Shown: one piece after another, positions 28,901 through 38,632 of the stretch | How positions within the stretch are numbered: the stretch's first letter is position 1 | How the letters are laid out: each line of letters begins with the position of its first letter | Origin: Acetobacter peroxydans | Lineage (GTDB): Bacteria > Pseudomonadota > Alphaproteobacteria > Acetobacterales > Acetobacteraceae | NCBI RefSeq assembly: GCF_006539345.1 | Contig: NZ_BJMV01000003.1 | Coordinates: 124,001-188,000, forward strand | Direction: 5' to 3' | DNA: 64,000 nucleotides | Notes under the pieces: generated by a model | The model's database searches: none | What the model was told of the DNA's origin: nothing | The model's input: only the letters and a program-made list of their open reading frames with translations | Program-made: the position numbers and the translations under genes

Positions 28901-28908
28901 GCAGACCA

Positions 28909-28943
28909 CTCATGCAGCCCCTCGCACGCCGGGGCTGCATGAG
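28909..28943. terminator. Bidirectional hairpin between convergent genes
   Basis: A perfect 13-bp stem (28909-28921 with 28931-28943) with a 9-base loop sits between the hydrolase and the flavoprotein gene that run toward each other. No T-run is present on either side, but position and stability fit a transcription end. Confidence 0.7.
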
Positions 28944-28954
28944 GCCGACCAGAG

Positions 28955-30607
28955 TTACAAAGGAGCTGGTGGCAGGCCCGCAATGTCACGGGCAACAGCT
29001 TCTGCCATACGGATACCGTCCATCCCCGCCGAGAGAATACCGCCCGCATAGCCCGCGCCTTCACCCGCCGGGTACAGCCCCGGCGTGTTGACTGACTGCC
29101 CCGTTTCCCCGCGCGGAATCCGTAGAGGAGAAGACGTGCGTGTTTCCACCCCGGTCATGACGGCATCTTCCATCGCGTAGCCTTTGAGCTTGCGGTCGAA
29201 ATGCGGCAGAGCCTCGCGTAGGGCTTCCACCACAAAATCCGGCAGGCAGGTGGAGAGGTCTGTAGGCGTGACGCCCGGCCGATAGGACGGCACGACATCG
29301 CCTAGTGAGACCGATGGCCGCCCGGCCAGAAAGTCGCCCACACGCTGGGCTGGTGCGCGGTAGTCGCCCCCGCCCGCGACAAAGGCCTGCTTTTCCCAAT
29401 GGCGCTGGAAGGCTACCCCCGCCAGCGGATCATCCGGGTAGTCCTCTCCGGGGCGGAGTTCCACCACAATACCGGAATTGGCGTTGCGTTCCGCTCGGGA
29501 ATACTGGCTCATGCCGTTGGTCACCACCTGCCCTTCTTCCGAAGTGGCGGCCACCACCGTTCCGCCCGGACACATGCAGAACGAATACACCCCGCGCCCG
29601 TTGGCGGCATGATGCACCAGCCGGTATTCCGCCGCTCCCAGCAGGCTGTTGCCCGCCGCACTGCCGAACTGGGCCGTATCAATCACTGATTGGGGATGTT
29701 CGATCCGCACCCCCATGGAAAAGGGCTTGGCCTGCATGGTCACACCCTGTTCGTTCAGCATGGCAAAGGTGTCACGCGCGCTGTGGCCTACGGCCAGAAT
29801 GACATGTCCGCTTTCCACCACCTCGCCATCAGCCAGACGCACGCCCTGCACGCGGCGGGTGCCGGGCTCCAGTAACAGCCCCTCCACCCGCGACTGAAAA
29901 CGGTATTCCCCACCCGCCGCCTCAATCTCGCTGCGGATATGCTCCACCATGGAAACAAGGCGGAACGTGCCGATATGCGGGTGCGCGAGAGTCAGGATGT
30001 CTTCGGGCGCACCCGCTTTGACAAACTCCTCCAGCACCTTGCGGCCCAGAAAGCGTGGATCGCGCACCTGACTGTACAGCTTGCCGTCAGAAAAGGTTCC
30101 GGCCCCACCTTCGCCAAACTGCACGTTGCTTTCGGGCGTCAGCACCGAGCGCCGCCACAGGGCGAAGGTATCCACCGTCCGCTCCCGCACAGCCTTACCG
30201 CGTTCAAGCAGCAGCGGGCGCAGCCCCATGCGCGCGAGCATGAGCGCGGCCATGAAGCCGCACGGCCCGGCCCCCACCACGATCGGCCTACGGTAGCCCG
30301 GCCGCGCCGCCAGTTCGGCCCCGTGCGCCAGCGGCGCTGTCCAGCTCATGTCTGGCGCAATCTGCACATGGGTGTCACGCGGATGGGCCTGCCGGTAGCG
30401 TGCCAGCACGGCGGCCTCGTCACGCACGGCACAATCCACCGTGTAAACCAGCACAATGGCGCTACGCCGGCGGGCATCGTGCCCGCGCTTGTAGACGCTG
30501 AAATGCTCAAGAGCATCACGGGCTATGGCCAGCCGCGTGCAGATGGCGTGTTCAAGGGCCTCGGGCGGATGGTCGAGCGGCAGGCGCAGTTCGGTCAATC
30601 GCAGCAT
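28955..30607 (-). CDS. FAD-dependent oxidoreductase of the COG2509 type
   Basis: A 550-residue flavoprotein of unknown reaction. It has a distinct N-terminal domain (about 1-85, with VYKRGHDARRRSAIVLVYTVD), then an FAD fold with GAGPCG (112-117), ESNVQFGEGGAGTFSDGKLYSQ and the C-terminal LYPAGEGAGYAGGILSAGMDGIRMAE. This is the signature of the large COG2509 family of uncharacterised dehydrogenases. It stands alone between a terminator and the divergent metal-transport block. Confidence 0.85.
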   Translation of the reverse strand: MLRLTELRLPLDHPPEALEHAICTRLAIARDALEHFSVYKRGHDARRRSAIVLVYTVDCAVRDEAAVLARYRQAHPRDTHVQIAPDMSWTAPLAHGAELAARPGYRRPIVVGAGPCGFMAALMLARMGLRPLLLERGKAVRERTVDTFALWRRSVLTPESNVQFGEGGAGTFSDGKLYSQVRDPRFLGRKVLEEFVKAGAPEDILTLAHPHIGTFRLVSMVEHIRSEIEAAGGEYRFQSRVEGLLLEPGTRRVQGVRLADGEVVESGHVILAVGHSARDTFAMLNEQGVTMQAKPFSMGVRIEHPQSVIDTAQFGSAAGNSLLGAAEYRLVHHAANGRGVYSFCMCPGGTVVAATSEEGQVVTNGMSQYSRAERNANSGIVVELRPGEDYPDDPLAGVAFQRHWEKQAFVAGGGDYRAPAQRVGDFLAGRPSVSLGDVVPSYRPGVTPTDLSTCLPDFVVEALREALPHFDRKLKGYAMEDAVMTGVETRTSSPLRIPRGETGQSVNTPGLYPAGEGAGYAGGILSAGMDGIRMAEAVARDIAGLPPAPL

Positions 30608-30832
30608 GGGACGGTTCTATCATCCATAAAAACTGGCAGGGTTGAAACTGCGCCAGTCCTAGTCGCAAAAACCCTTCCGGTGCAACGCCCGACAGGCCCA
30701 GCCCCCGCGCAGGGCGGACAATCAACGCCCTTATGCCCGGCAGCCCCCCTTGTGGCCGCCCCCAAAGGGCGGGATACAGGTCAACGCACCCCACACCGCC
30801 CCTTAATCTGTTGACCAGCCCGAGGCATACTC

Positions 30833-31951
30833 ATGTCACAGCCACCCATGTCGCCTGTCTCTGGACGGACCGGCCTTTCTGACAGGCACCCGCATGACCA
30901 CGCAGCCCCCTCCGAAGGGGCGCATGATCATGATACGGAATCAGATGGGCACGACCATAATGCGGCGGATCATGATCACGCGGCCCATGACCACGAATCT
31001 GGCCACGATCACCACGGGCATGATCACCACGATCATGGCCATGGACACACACATGTGCCTGCCTCATTCGGCCGGGCCTTCGCCATCGGCATGGCGGCCA
31101 ATATCCTTTACCTAATGTTGGAGGCCATCTGGGGCACGCTGTCACACTCGCTGTCGCTGCTGGCCGATGCCGGACACAACCTGTCCGATGTCATGGCGCT
31201 GGCCGCCGCATGGCTGGCTAACGTGCTGTCGCGGCGGGGGCCTTCAGCGCGCTTTACCTACGGGCTGCGCCGGTCATCCATCCTGACGGCGCTGGCTAAT
31301 GCCCTTGTGCTGATGCTGGTTACAGGCGGTGTCGCGTGGGAGGCTATCCTGCGGCTTGTTCACCCGCATGGGGCTGAACCGATGGGCGGCACCATGATGG
31401 TGGTGGCCGCCTGCGGCATTGTCGTCAACGGCGCCACGGCCCTACTATTCGCCTCGGGACAGAAGGAAGACCTGAACGTACGCGGCGCGTTTGCTCATCT
31501 GATGGCCGATGCCCTGACATCGCTTGCCGTGGTCATTGCGGGCGGGCTGGTGGTGCTGACCGGGCTAAGCTGGATCGACCCGGCCATAAGCCTTGGCATT
31601 TCGGTGGTGGTGGTCCTGAGCACGTGGTCGCTGTTGCGGGATTCTCTGGACATGGCGCTGGACGCCGTGCCCCGCTCGGTGGATACTGGCGCGCTTGAAG
31701 CCACTCTGCGCTCCCTGCCCGGCGTGGTCGACCTGCATGACCTGCACGTCTGGCCCCTGAGCACCACGGAAACCGCGCTGACGGTTCATCTGGTCAGCAC
31801 GGCCAACCCTGCGGACGGACAGAACGCCGCGCTACTCGCGCAGGTAATAGAAATCCTGCGCACCCGCTTTGCCATCGCGCACCCTACCGTGCAGATCGAA
31901 AGCACCGCCTATGCCCCTTCCTGCCACCTGACAGACCCGAACACGATCTGA
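30833..31951 (+). CDS. Cation diffusion facilitator (zinc-type) with His-rich N-terminus
   Basis: Inner membrane cation/proton antiporter, 372 residues. The first 74 residues hold more than twenty histidines, as in CzcD/ZitB zinc exporters. The two membrane metal-site motifs are HxxxD (His115/Asp119 in ADAGHNLSD) and HxxxD (His222/Asp226 in AHLMADAL), the zinc/cadmium pattern. A C-terminal cytoplasmic domain (DLHDLHVWPLS) is present. Its likely role is zinc (or Co/Cd) efflux. The start has CGAGGC upstream. It begins a five-gene run of ion-related genes. Confidence 0.93.
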   Translation: MSQPPMSPVSGRTGLSDRHPHDHAAPSEGAHDHDTESDGHDHNAADHDHAAHDHESGHDHHGHDHHDHGHGHTHVPASFGRAFAIGMAANILYLMLEAIWGTLSHSLSLLADAGHNLSDVMALAAAWLANVLSRRGPSARFTYGLRRSSILTALANALVLMLVTGGVAWEAILRLVHPHGAEPMGGTMMVVAACGIVVNGATALLFASGQKEDLNVRGAFAHLMADALTSLAVVIAGGLVVLTGLSWIDPAISLGISVVVVLSTWSLLRDSLDMALDAVPRSVDTGALEATLRSLPGVVDLHDLHVWPLSTTETALTVHLVSTANPADGQNAALLAQVIEILRTRFAIAHPTVQIESTAYAPSCHLTDPNTI

Positions 31952-31977
31952 CACCCGCCGCCGGAGCCTGCCCCTTC

Positions 31978-32910
31978 ATGCCCCTGTCCGCTCTTCCCGA
32001 CAGCAATAAAAGCATTGCGCTGCTCAGCCTGCTGGTCAGCGTACTGGTGCTGACCCTGAAATACGCCGCCTATACGGTGTCGGGCAGTGTGGCCCTTGGC
32101 GCCGATGCGATGGAAACCATCATCAACGTCGTATCCGCAATAGGGGGGCTGTGGGCGCTGGGCATTGCCGAACGCCCGGCGGATCACAATCACACATACG
32201 GCCATTACAAGGCCGAATACCTGTCCGCCGTGGCCGAAGGCACGCTGGTGGTGCTGACCGCATTCCTGATCGGGCGCGAGGCCATCGAGGGCTGGCTGTC
32301 GCCGCACCGAACCCTCGCCCCCTGGGCCGGGCTGTCACTGAACGCCGCCGCCACCCTGGTCAATCTGGGCTGGGGGCTGACCATGTTGCAGGCAGGCCGG
32401 GCGCGTCGCTCACCCGCGCTGGTGGCCGGCGGGCACCACGTGCTTTCCGATGTCTGGACAGGCGTTGCGCTGGTCGTGGGCGTGGCGCTCATTCCCCTCA
32501 CCGGCTGGGCGCGGCTTGATGCGCTGCTGGCGGGGTTTGTCGCGCTCAACGTGCTGCGCGTGGGCTGGGAGGTCATGCGCGAATCCATTGCCGGGCTGAT
32601 GGATCAGGCCCCTGACGGCGCAACCCTTGACCAGATCCGCGATATTATCGCGGCCAACGGACAGGGTGCCATTGAAGCGCATGATATCCGCACCCGGATC
32701 GTAGGGGCCATGACGTTTCTGGATTTCCATCTAGTGGTGCCGGGCAGCATGAGCGTGGAAAAAGCGCATGACATATGCGACCGCATCGAGGCCGGTCTGC
32801 GCGCCCAGATGGGCAGTACGCTGGTGCATATCCATGTCGAGCCCGACCGTCTGGCCAAGCACGAGGGCATTGTCTTCTGGCCTCGGCCCGACACCTCTCC
32901 GGTCAAGTAA
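31978..32910 (+). CDS. Cation diffusion facilitator of a different subgroup
   Basis: A 310-residue CDF antiporter. The first metal site reads DAMET (Asp43) where FieF has DxxxD, and the second is HxxxD (His154/Asp158 in GGHHVLSDVW); the C-terminal domain has HDIRTRIVGAMTFLDFHLVVPGSMSVEKAHDICD. This is not a zinc-type CzcD protein; the pattern is common in uncharacterised iron/manganese/zinc exporters. It follows the previous CDF gene by 26 bases, so two exporters are probably co-expressed. Confidence 0.9.
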   Translation: MPLSALPDSNKSIALLSLLVSVLVLTLKYAAYTVSGSVALGADAMETIINVVSAIGGLWALGIAERPADHNHTYGHYKAEYLSAVAEGTLVVLTAFLIGREAIEGWLSPHRTLAPWAGLSLNAAATLVNLGWGLTMLQAGRARRSPALVAGGHHVLSDVWTGVALVVGVALIPLTGWARLDALLAGFVALNVLRVGWEVMRESIAGLMDQAPDGATLDQIRDIIAANGQGAIEAHDIRTRIVGAMTFLDFHLVVPGSMSVEKAHDICDRIEAGLRAQMGSTLVHIHVEPDRLAKHEGIVFWPRPDTSPVK

Positions 32911-33056
32911 CCCGCAAAGGAACGGACAGGACAGGGCGTGACGGGCGCAACCCGCGCATGAAACCTTTGCCATGCCGGGACAGATACGGCTATGGGGGAA
33001 AACCGGACAAACCCAGCCCCGTTTCCGGCCCAGTTTCCATCAGGCGGACCAGACCC

Positions 33057-34439
33057 ATGCACCCCAGCGTGAACACCACGCTCGAATCCCTTCACCAGTT
33101 CCGTGATCTGGCCAGAAACGGCACGCTGAACTGGCGACGCAAGCTCATCTACTGGTCGGGCGCGGTACTGGTCGGCCTTGTAGCCGTGGGCTTTGCGGAA
33201 CTTGCCGATGCCGCAAGCCATATCCGCTCGCGCATCACGCATATCAGCCCGCTTCTTATGCTGGTGGTTGCGCCGGTCGGGCTCGCACTTTCCACATGGC
33301 TGACGCGCCGCTGGTTCCGTGGCGCGCAGGGCAGTGGCATCCCGCAGGCCATTGCCTGCCTGCACTTGCATGACATGATGCTGGTTGACCGGATTCTGGC
33401 CGTGCGGATTGCGCTGGCCAAGATTTTCCTGACCTGTCTGGGGCTGCTGGCTGGCGCGTCCATCGGGCGTGAAGGCCCGACCGTGCAGGTTGGCGCATCC
33501 ATCATGCACATGGTCGGGCGGCAGGCCGGCATGACCAACGTGACGGGTATCCACGCGCTGATCAAGGCGGGAGGGGCCGCCGGTGTTGCCGCCGCCTTCA
33601 ACACCCCGCTGGCGGGTATCGTGTTCGGAATAGAAGAGCTGGCCCGTTCGTTCGAGCAGCGCACCAGCGGCACCATGCTGACATGCGTGGTCATTTCCGG
33701 TGTGACGGCCATCGCGCTGATGGGCAACTACACCTATTTCGGCCACACCTATTCCGCCGTGCCGGTGGGCGCGAGCTGGCTGGCCGTGCTGATCTGCGGC
33801 GTGCTGGGCGGGCTGAGCGGCGGCATGTTCTCCGCCCTTCTGGTGCGCGTTTCACGCGGGGTGCCGGGGCGGATGGGGGCGTTCATCAGCCGCCGCCCCG
33901 TGCTGTTTGCCGCCCTGTGCGGCCTTGTGCTGGCCATTATCGGCGTTGTTTCAGACGGCATAACCTACGGCACCGGCTATACGCAGGCGCGCGACATCAT
34001 CATGGGATCGGGCCAGTACCCAGCTTACTATTTCGTGCTCAAGCTGCTGGCCACCTTTATCTCCTACTGTTCGGGCATTCCGGGGGGACTGTTCGCGCCC
34101 TCGCTGTCCATCGGGGCGGGGATGGGCGGCTGGGTTGCGCAGTTTCTGCCCCACACAACATCCGGCGCTGTGGTGCTGCTGGGGACCGTGGCCTATTTTT
34201 CCGCCGTAACCCAGTCCCCCCTGACAGCCACTGTCATTGTCATGGAAATGTGTGACAACCAGCAGATTACGCTGGCCCTGATGGCCAGCGCCTTTCTGGC
34301 CTTTGGTGTTTCACGTGCTCTGTGCAGCCACGCCCTGTACAGCGCGCTGGCCGTACGATTCCTGCGCACCACGGGCTCGGGACAGAAAAACGCGCCCGCT
34401 GCCCCAAACCCCGATTCCGCCTCCCACACGAACCGCTAA
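33057..34439 (+). CDS. ClC-family chloride channel/antiporter
   Basis: A 460-residue membrane protein of the voltage-gated chloride channel family. Motifs: GSGIPQ at 92-97 (anion-binding loop), [10 protein letters not shown] at 137-146 with the gating glutamate Glu139, and [16 protein letters not shown]. It lacks the C-terminal CBS pair. Family members exchange chloride for protons or conduct fluoride or nitrate; which one applies is open. The start at 33057 has only a weak ribosome site; longer frames upstream run back over the preceding gene end. Confidence 0.9.
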   Translation: MHPSVNTTLESLHQFRDLARNGTLNWRRKLIYWSGAVLVGLVAVGFAELADAASHIRSRITHISPLLMLVVAPVGLALSTWLTRRWFRGAQGSGIPQAIACLHLHDMMLVDRILAVRIALAKIFLTCLGLLAGASIGREGPTVQVGASIMHMVGRQAGMTNVTGIHALIKAGGAAGVAAAFNTPLAGIVFGIEELARSFEQRTSGTMLTCVVISGVTAIALMGNYTYFGHTYSAVPVGASWLAVLICGVLGGLSGGMFSALLVRVSRGVPGRMGAFISRRPVLFAALCGLVLAIIGVVSDGITYGTGYTQARDIIMGSGQYPAYYFVLKLLATFISYCSGIPGGLFAPSLSIGAGMGGWVAQFLPHTTSGAVVLLGTVAYFSAVTQSPLTATVIVMEMCDNQQITLALMASAFLAFGVSRALCSHALYSALAVRFLRTTGSGQKNAPAAPNPDSASHTNR

Positions 34440-34471
34440 CGCAACAGCGGGCCAACCGGACAGACAGGCCC

Positions 34472-34501
34472 GGCAGGCGGGGTCTCTGGTTTCCGCCTGC
34501 C
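34472..34501 (+). terminator. Hairpin after the ClC gene
   Basis: A perfect 9-bp stem (34472-34480 with 34493-34501) and 12-base loop lie between the ClC gene and the COG0523 gene. No T-run, so it may be attenuating rather than terminating. Confidence 0.45.
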
Positions 34502-34551
34502 CGCTGTCCTATATGACACCCATAACGCAGCCAGAACGGAGGGTTCTCCCC

Positions 34552-35562
34552 ATGTCCGATGTATCGGGTATTTCCGCCGACATCACACAGGCCGCCGAGC
34601 CAGACAACCGCGTGCCGGTCACGGTCCTGACCGGCTTTCTGGGAGCGGGCAAGACCACGCTGCTGAACCATATCCTGACCGCCGAGCACGGCCGCAAATA
34701 TGCGGTTGTCATCAATGAGTTTGGGGAACTGGGCGTGGATAACGACCTCGTGGTGGATGCCGACGAGGAAGTGTTTGAAATGAACAACGGCTGCATCTGC
34801 TGCACCGTGCGCGGCGATCTGATCCGCATCCTGAACGGGCTGATGAAACGGCGCGGCAAGTTTGATGGTGTCATTGTCGAGACCACGGGCCTGGCCGACC
34901 CCGCCCCCGTGGCGCAGACCTTCTTCGCGGATGAAGACGTGCGCGAAAAAGCCCGGCTGGATGCGGTGGTGACGGTTGTTGACGCCTACAACGTCCTGAC
35001 CACGCTGGAGGAAAGCCCCGAAGCACGCGACCAGCTTGCTTTTGCGGATGTCATTATCCTCAACAAGACCGACCTGATGGACGAAGCCGGACTGGCCCGC
35101 GTGGAAGACGCCATCCGCCGCCTGAACAGCGCCGCCCCCATTCACCGCGCACAAAAGGGCAACGTCAAACTGACCGACGTGCTCGACCGCGGCGGCTTTG
35201 ACCTCGCCCGCGTGCTGGAAGCCAGCCCCGATTTTCTGGAAAACCCCTCGCACGAGCATGAAGAAGACATCTCCAGCGTCTCCCTCGTCGTGAAAGAGCC
35301 ACTGGATGCCGGGCGTTTCCAGATGTGGATCAGCGCGCTGCTGCAGGAAAAGGGAGCGGACATCCTGCGTACCAAGGGGATTCTGAACTTCGCAGGCCAG
35401 CCCGACCGCTTTGCGTTTCAGGCCGTGCACATGATGGCCGACGGCGATGAGATCGGCCCGTGGAAAGCCGATGAACCGCGTGAAAGCCGCCTCGTTTTCA
35501 TTGGCCGCAATCTCAACCGCCCCCAGCTCCGCCGCGGGCTTGAAAGCTGCATTGCCGCATGA
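34552..35562 (+). CDS. COG0523 GTPase (CobW/Zn-chaperone family)
   Basis: A 336-residue G3E GTPase of the CobW C-terminal-domain family. It has a Walker [10 protein letters not shown] at 28-36, the metal-binding CxCC at Cys81-Cys84 (CICC), [12 protein letters not shown] and NKTD at 171-174. COG0523 proteins insert metal (often zinc) or act under zinc limitation; here no cobalamin gene is near, so a zinc role is more likely. It is preceded by GGAGGG, and the stop overlaps the start of the WD40 gene. Confidence 0.92.
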   Translation: MSDVSGISADITQAAEPDNRVPVTVLTGFLGAGKTTLLNHILTAEHGRKYAVVINEFGELGVDNDLVVDADEEVFEMNNGCICCTVRGDLIRILNGLMKRRGKFDGVIVETTGLADPAPVAQTFFADEDVREKARLDAVVTVVDAYNVLTTLEESPEARDQLAFADVIILNKTDLMDEAGLARVEDAIRRLNSAAPIHRAQKGNVKLTDVLDRGGFDLARVLEASPDFLENPSHEHEEDISSVSLVVKEPLDAGRFQMWISALLQEKGADILRTKGILNFAGQPDRFAFQAVHMMADGDEIGPWKADEPRESRLVFIGRNLNRPQLRRGLESCIAA

Positions 35563-36623
35563 GCACGCTGCGTGAAAACACCACAGCCCCCCACGGGCTG
35601 ATCGACAGCCGCGGCGGCGTGCGGGTGGTTGAAGGGGAAATAACGGCCTGCGTGGCCACGCGCGATTCCAGCCGTCTGGGCTTTTCCACGGCGGAGGGCG
35701 ACATCATCGTGCTGCACCGTGAAGACATACGGAACCCCGCAAGCTGGACATCCCACGCCGTACATGACGGCCCGGCCCTGAGCCTGTGCGCCGATACGCT
35801 GCCCGACTGCTTCCTCAGCGGTGGCGATGACGGACGGCTCTGCCGCCTCGACCCCACGGGCGAGATCGAGGAACTGGGCAAGGGGCGGCGCTGGGTCGAG
35901 CATGTGGCCACCTATGTCGACCCCAAGGTAGCACTCGTCGCCTCCGCCTCCGGGAAGATGGTGGAACTGCGGGACGCCACGGGGCGCACCGTCACCCGCA
36001 CGCTCGAACACCCATCCACGGTGGGTGGCATGGTGTTCGACCCACGGGGCAAACGGATCGCGGTCTCGCACTACAATGGCGTATCGCTGTGGTTCACCCA
36101 GTCGAAGGATGGCAGCCCCCGCCAGCTTGAATGGAAAGGCAGCCACCTGGGCATTGCCATGCACCCGCAGGGCGAGGCCGTGGTAACGGCCATGCAGGAC
36201 AACGACCTGCATGGCTGGCGACTGTCCGACGGGCACAACATGCGCATGAGCGGCTACCCGACCAAGGTGCGCTCCATGGCCTTCACGCGCGATGGCAAGT
36301 GGCTGGTGACAGGCGGGGCCGATGTGGTGGTCATGTGGTCGTTCACCGGCACCGGCCCCATGGGCAAGCCTCCTGTGGAGCTGCCCGGCTCGGGCGGGGC
36401 GCTCTGCACCCGCGTGGCCTGCCACCCCACGCAGGATGTGGTTGCGGCAGGCTTTGCCGATGGTTCCGTGCTGATGATCGACATCGAAACCCGAAGGGTA
36501 TTGCCGGTCTCGCTGGGTCAGGGCGGCAGCATTACGGCGCTCGCCTACAGCCCGGATGGCTGCACACTGGGCTTCGGCACCGAGGAAGGCCTGATCGGGG
36601 CTGTCACGCTGGCCTCGGAATAA
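35559..36623 (+). CDS. WD40-repeat protein paired with COG0523
   Basis: A 354-residue protein made almost wholly of WD40-like blades, a likely seven-bladed propeller: repeats such as [37 protein letters not shown] and [26 protein letters not shown]. It has no signal peptide and no catalytic motif, so it probably acts as a protein-binding platform in the cytoplasm. The four-base overlap with the COG0523 GTPase gene suggests a complex; this pairing recurs in alphaproteobacteria, but no function is established. Confidence 0.82.
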   Translation: MSTLRENTTAPHGLIDSRGGVRVVEGEITACVATRDSSRLGFSTAEGDIIVLHREDIRNPASWTSHAVHDGPALSLCADTLPDCFLSGGDDGRLCRLDPTGEIEELGKGRRWVEHVATYVDPKVALVASASGKMVELRDATGRTVTRTLEHPSTVGGMVFDPRGKRIAVSHYNGVSLWFTQSKDGSPRQLEWKGSHLGIAMHPQGEAVVTAMQDNDLHGWRLSDGHNMRMSGYPTKVRSMAFTRDGKWLVTGGADVVVMWSFTGTGPMGKPPVELPGSGGALCTRVACHPTQDVVAAGFADGSVLMIDIETRRVLPVSLGQGGSITALAYSPDGCTLGFGTEEGLIGAVTLASE

Positions 36624-36648
36624 CGTCGGGGATGGCGGCCCGTCGCGC

Positions 36649-37491
36649 TTATGGGGCCTGAGCTTCCTGCGCGGCGAATGCCGCCAGAGCCTGCGCCACG
36701 ACCGTCGGGCGCTCAAGCTGGGGCAGATGTCCCGTCTGCTCTAACAACAGGCCGTGCGGGGGCTGCACCAGCCCTTCTGTGGGAGGGAGCGGCAGCACCG
36801 CGTCCTCCCGCCCCCAGATTATCTGACAGGCAACCGGACTAGCGTGCAGCACCGCGCGCAAATCCACCGCCTGTTCACCACCGCGAAAACAGGCTTCTAC
36901 CACCTGCTGCAACGCCGCACGCACACCGGGACGGTTGAGCTGGGCCAGTTGCACCAGCGCCGCCTTGCGGCCCACCAGCCCTTTGGCATAAACCGCCATC
37001 GCCATGGCCTCCAGCAGCGCCTCCGGCGTGGTGGCCTGCACAAAGCCCTCGATAAACGCCATATTGACGCAGCGGCTTAGCCCAGCAGGCGCCAGAAGCG
37101 AAAGAGCCCTTACTTTTTCAGGCTTGTGGGCCAAAAGGCTCAAGGCAACAGCCCCACCTAGCGAATGTCCCACCACATGGGCGCATGGCACGTCCAGCGC
37201 GTCCAGAAGACCGGCTGTCACCCCGGCAAAGAACGCCACCGAACCTTCCCCCACCGCCTGCGAGGACTCACCATGGCCCGGCAGGTCAAACGCAATGACA
37301 GGCCGTGTGCGCGCCAGTGTGGGCGTAACGAGCTGCCAACTAGCAAGACTGCCGCCAAAACCATGCACCAGCAGCAGCGGCACGCCTGCACGTCCGGGCT
37401 CTGGCACCTGCTGTTCCATGCCAGATATCCTGACACACAGGGAATGCGCTCCGACCTGAACATGGCTTACACCATCACGCATATTCACCAT
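36649..37491 (-). CDS. Alpha/beta hydrolase
   Basis: A 280-residue hydrolase with LLLVHGFGGSLASWQ (oxyanion loop), FDLPGHGESS, the nucleophile in GHSLGG and a terminal EQTGHLPQLERP histidine motif. It resembles the hydrolase domain in acetoin dehydrogenase E2-type fusions but has no lipoyl domain, so it is a stand-alone enzyme. The start is uncertain: a Met at 37491 and another at 37482 are both reasonable; earlier in-frame Mets overlap the preceding gene. Substrate unknown. Confidence 0.83.
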   Translation of the reverse strand: MVNMRDGVSHVQVGAHSLCVRISGMEQQVPEPGRAGVPLLLVHGFGGSLASWQLVTPTLARTRPVIAFDLPGHGESSQAVGEGSVAFFAGVTAGLLDALDVPCAHVVGHSLGGAVALSLLAHKPEKVRALSLLAPAGLSRCVNMAFIEGFVQATTPEALLEAMAMAVYAKGLVGRKAALVQLAQLNRPGVRAALQQVVEACFRGGEQAVDLRAVLHASPVACQIIWGREDAVLPLPPTEGLVQPPHGLLLEQTGHLPQLERPTVVAQALAAFAAQEAQAP

Positions 37492-37510
37492 CCGCTGCAC
37501 GCTCTCATGC

Positions 37511-38455
37511 TCAGTATCCCAGCGCTGGGTCATAGCGCAGGGGCACCGCCTCGCCGCGTTCAAGCGCACGGATGGTCTGCACCACCTGTCTGGCCCGCGC
37601 GGGACGTGAGGCTTCCGAGGCCACATGGGGCGTAACCATGACCCGTGGCGCGTGCCACAACCGAGAGTCGGAGGGGAGTGGTTCATGGTCGAACACATCC
37701 AGCACCGCCCCGTGCAGAATGCCCTCTTCCAAGGCGCGGAGCAGGTCGGCCTCCACCACAATCGGACCACGTGCCACATTGACCAGCCCCGAGGGCTGGC
37801 GCAGTTGCTCGAGCAGTTCATAGGTAATCAGCCCGCGCGTCTGCTCCGTTTCGGGCAGCAGGCAGACAAGCACATGGCACTCGGCCACAAAAGCCGCGCG
37901 CTGGCTTTCCCCCCAAAAACAGGAGACCCCTTCTATCGTATGCTCGGTGCGGCTCCAGCCCAGTACGTCAAACCCTGCTGCTGTCAGCCTACGGGCAACC
38001 GCCCTGCCCAGACTACCCAGCCCCATAATCCCGACCCGCATCTCGGACGAAAGCAGCGGCGGACGCTCGCGGCGCACCCACTGCCCAGCCGCCTGCGCCG
38101 CCTGCCAGCGCGGCGCGTCACGCAGAAGCGACAGCACCGCCCACAGCACATAGTCGGCCATCTGCCCGCGGGTTTCCTCCTCCCCCATGCGGATCAACGG
38201 AATGGCGCGGGACCATGAGGGGTCGCACACGACATGCTCCACCCCGGCGGCAACGCTAAGAATGGCGCGCAGGTTAGGCATGGCGGCCAGCCGACCCGGC
38301 TCGGGCTGCCAGACCAGCGCGTAATCTATCCGGGCGGGGTCCAGCGTGGGGTCATCCCACTCCCTCACTTCCAGTTCCGGCATAAGTTCGGCAAAAAGCG
38401 CTTTCCAGTGTGGAAAAACCCGGCTGCCGCCCGCCCTCACCACCAGACATGTCAT
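37511..38455 (-). CDS. ghrA: Glyoxylate/hydroxypyruvate reductase A-like 2-hydroxyacid dehydrogenase
   Basis: Reduces glyoxylate or hydroxypyruvate with NAD(P)H. The 314-residue protein has the Rossmann motif GLGSLG at 145-150, then NVARGP (catalytic Arg), DVFDHEPLP (catalytic Glu) and TPHVAS (catalytic His), the expected D-2-hydroxyacid dehydrogenase triad. The N-terminal lid resembles GhrA rather than formate dehydrogenase. The start at 38455 has GGAGCAGGG upstream. It lies 20 bases ahead of the hydrolase gene. Confidence 0.88.
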   Translation of the reverse strand: MTCLVVRAGGSRVFPHWKALFAELMPELEVREWDDPTLDPARIDYALVWQPEPGRLAAMPNLRAILSVAAGVEHVVCDPSWSRAIPLIRMGEEETRGQMADYVLWAVLSLLRDAPRWQAAQAAGQWVRRERPPLLSSEMRVGIMGLGSLGRAVARRLTAAGFDVLGWSRTEHTIEGVSCFWGESQRAAFVAECHVLVCLLPETEQTRGLITYELLEQLRQPSGLVNVARGPIVVEADLLRALEEGILHGAVLDVFDHEPLPSDSRLWHAPRVMVTPHVASEASRPARARQVVQTIRALERGEAVPLRYDPALGY

Positions 38456-38632
38456 GACCCTGCTCCGTCTTTCCAACGCCGGGCCGCACAATCCGGCTCC
38501 GGCCCCCTGACAGGAGCAGGACAGCATGAATAACGTTTCTTTTAAACGCCAGTCTGCACCCCACAGGGTAGGCAGGCACTGACAAGCTCACTAATGTGAT
38601 CGCGCGGCCTTCCATCTTTCTGGAGATAATCA

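Noticed and set aside
32604..33746. Minus-strand open frame (380 codons) opposite the CDF and ClC genes
   Set aside because: It spans two well-supported plus-strand genes and carries no motif.
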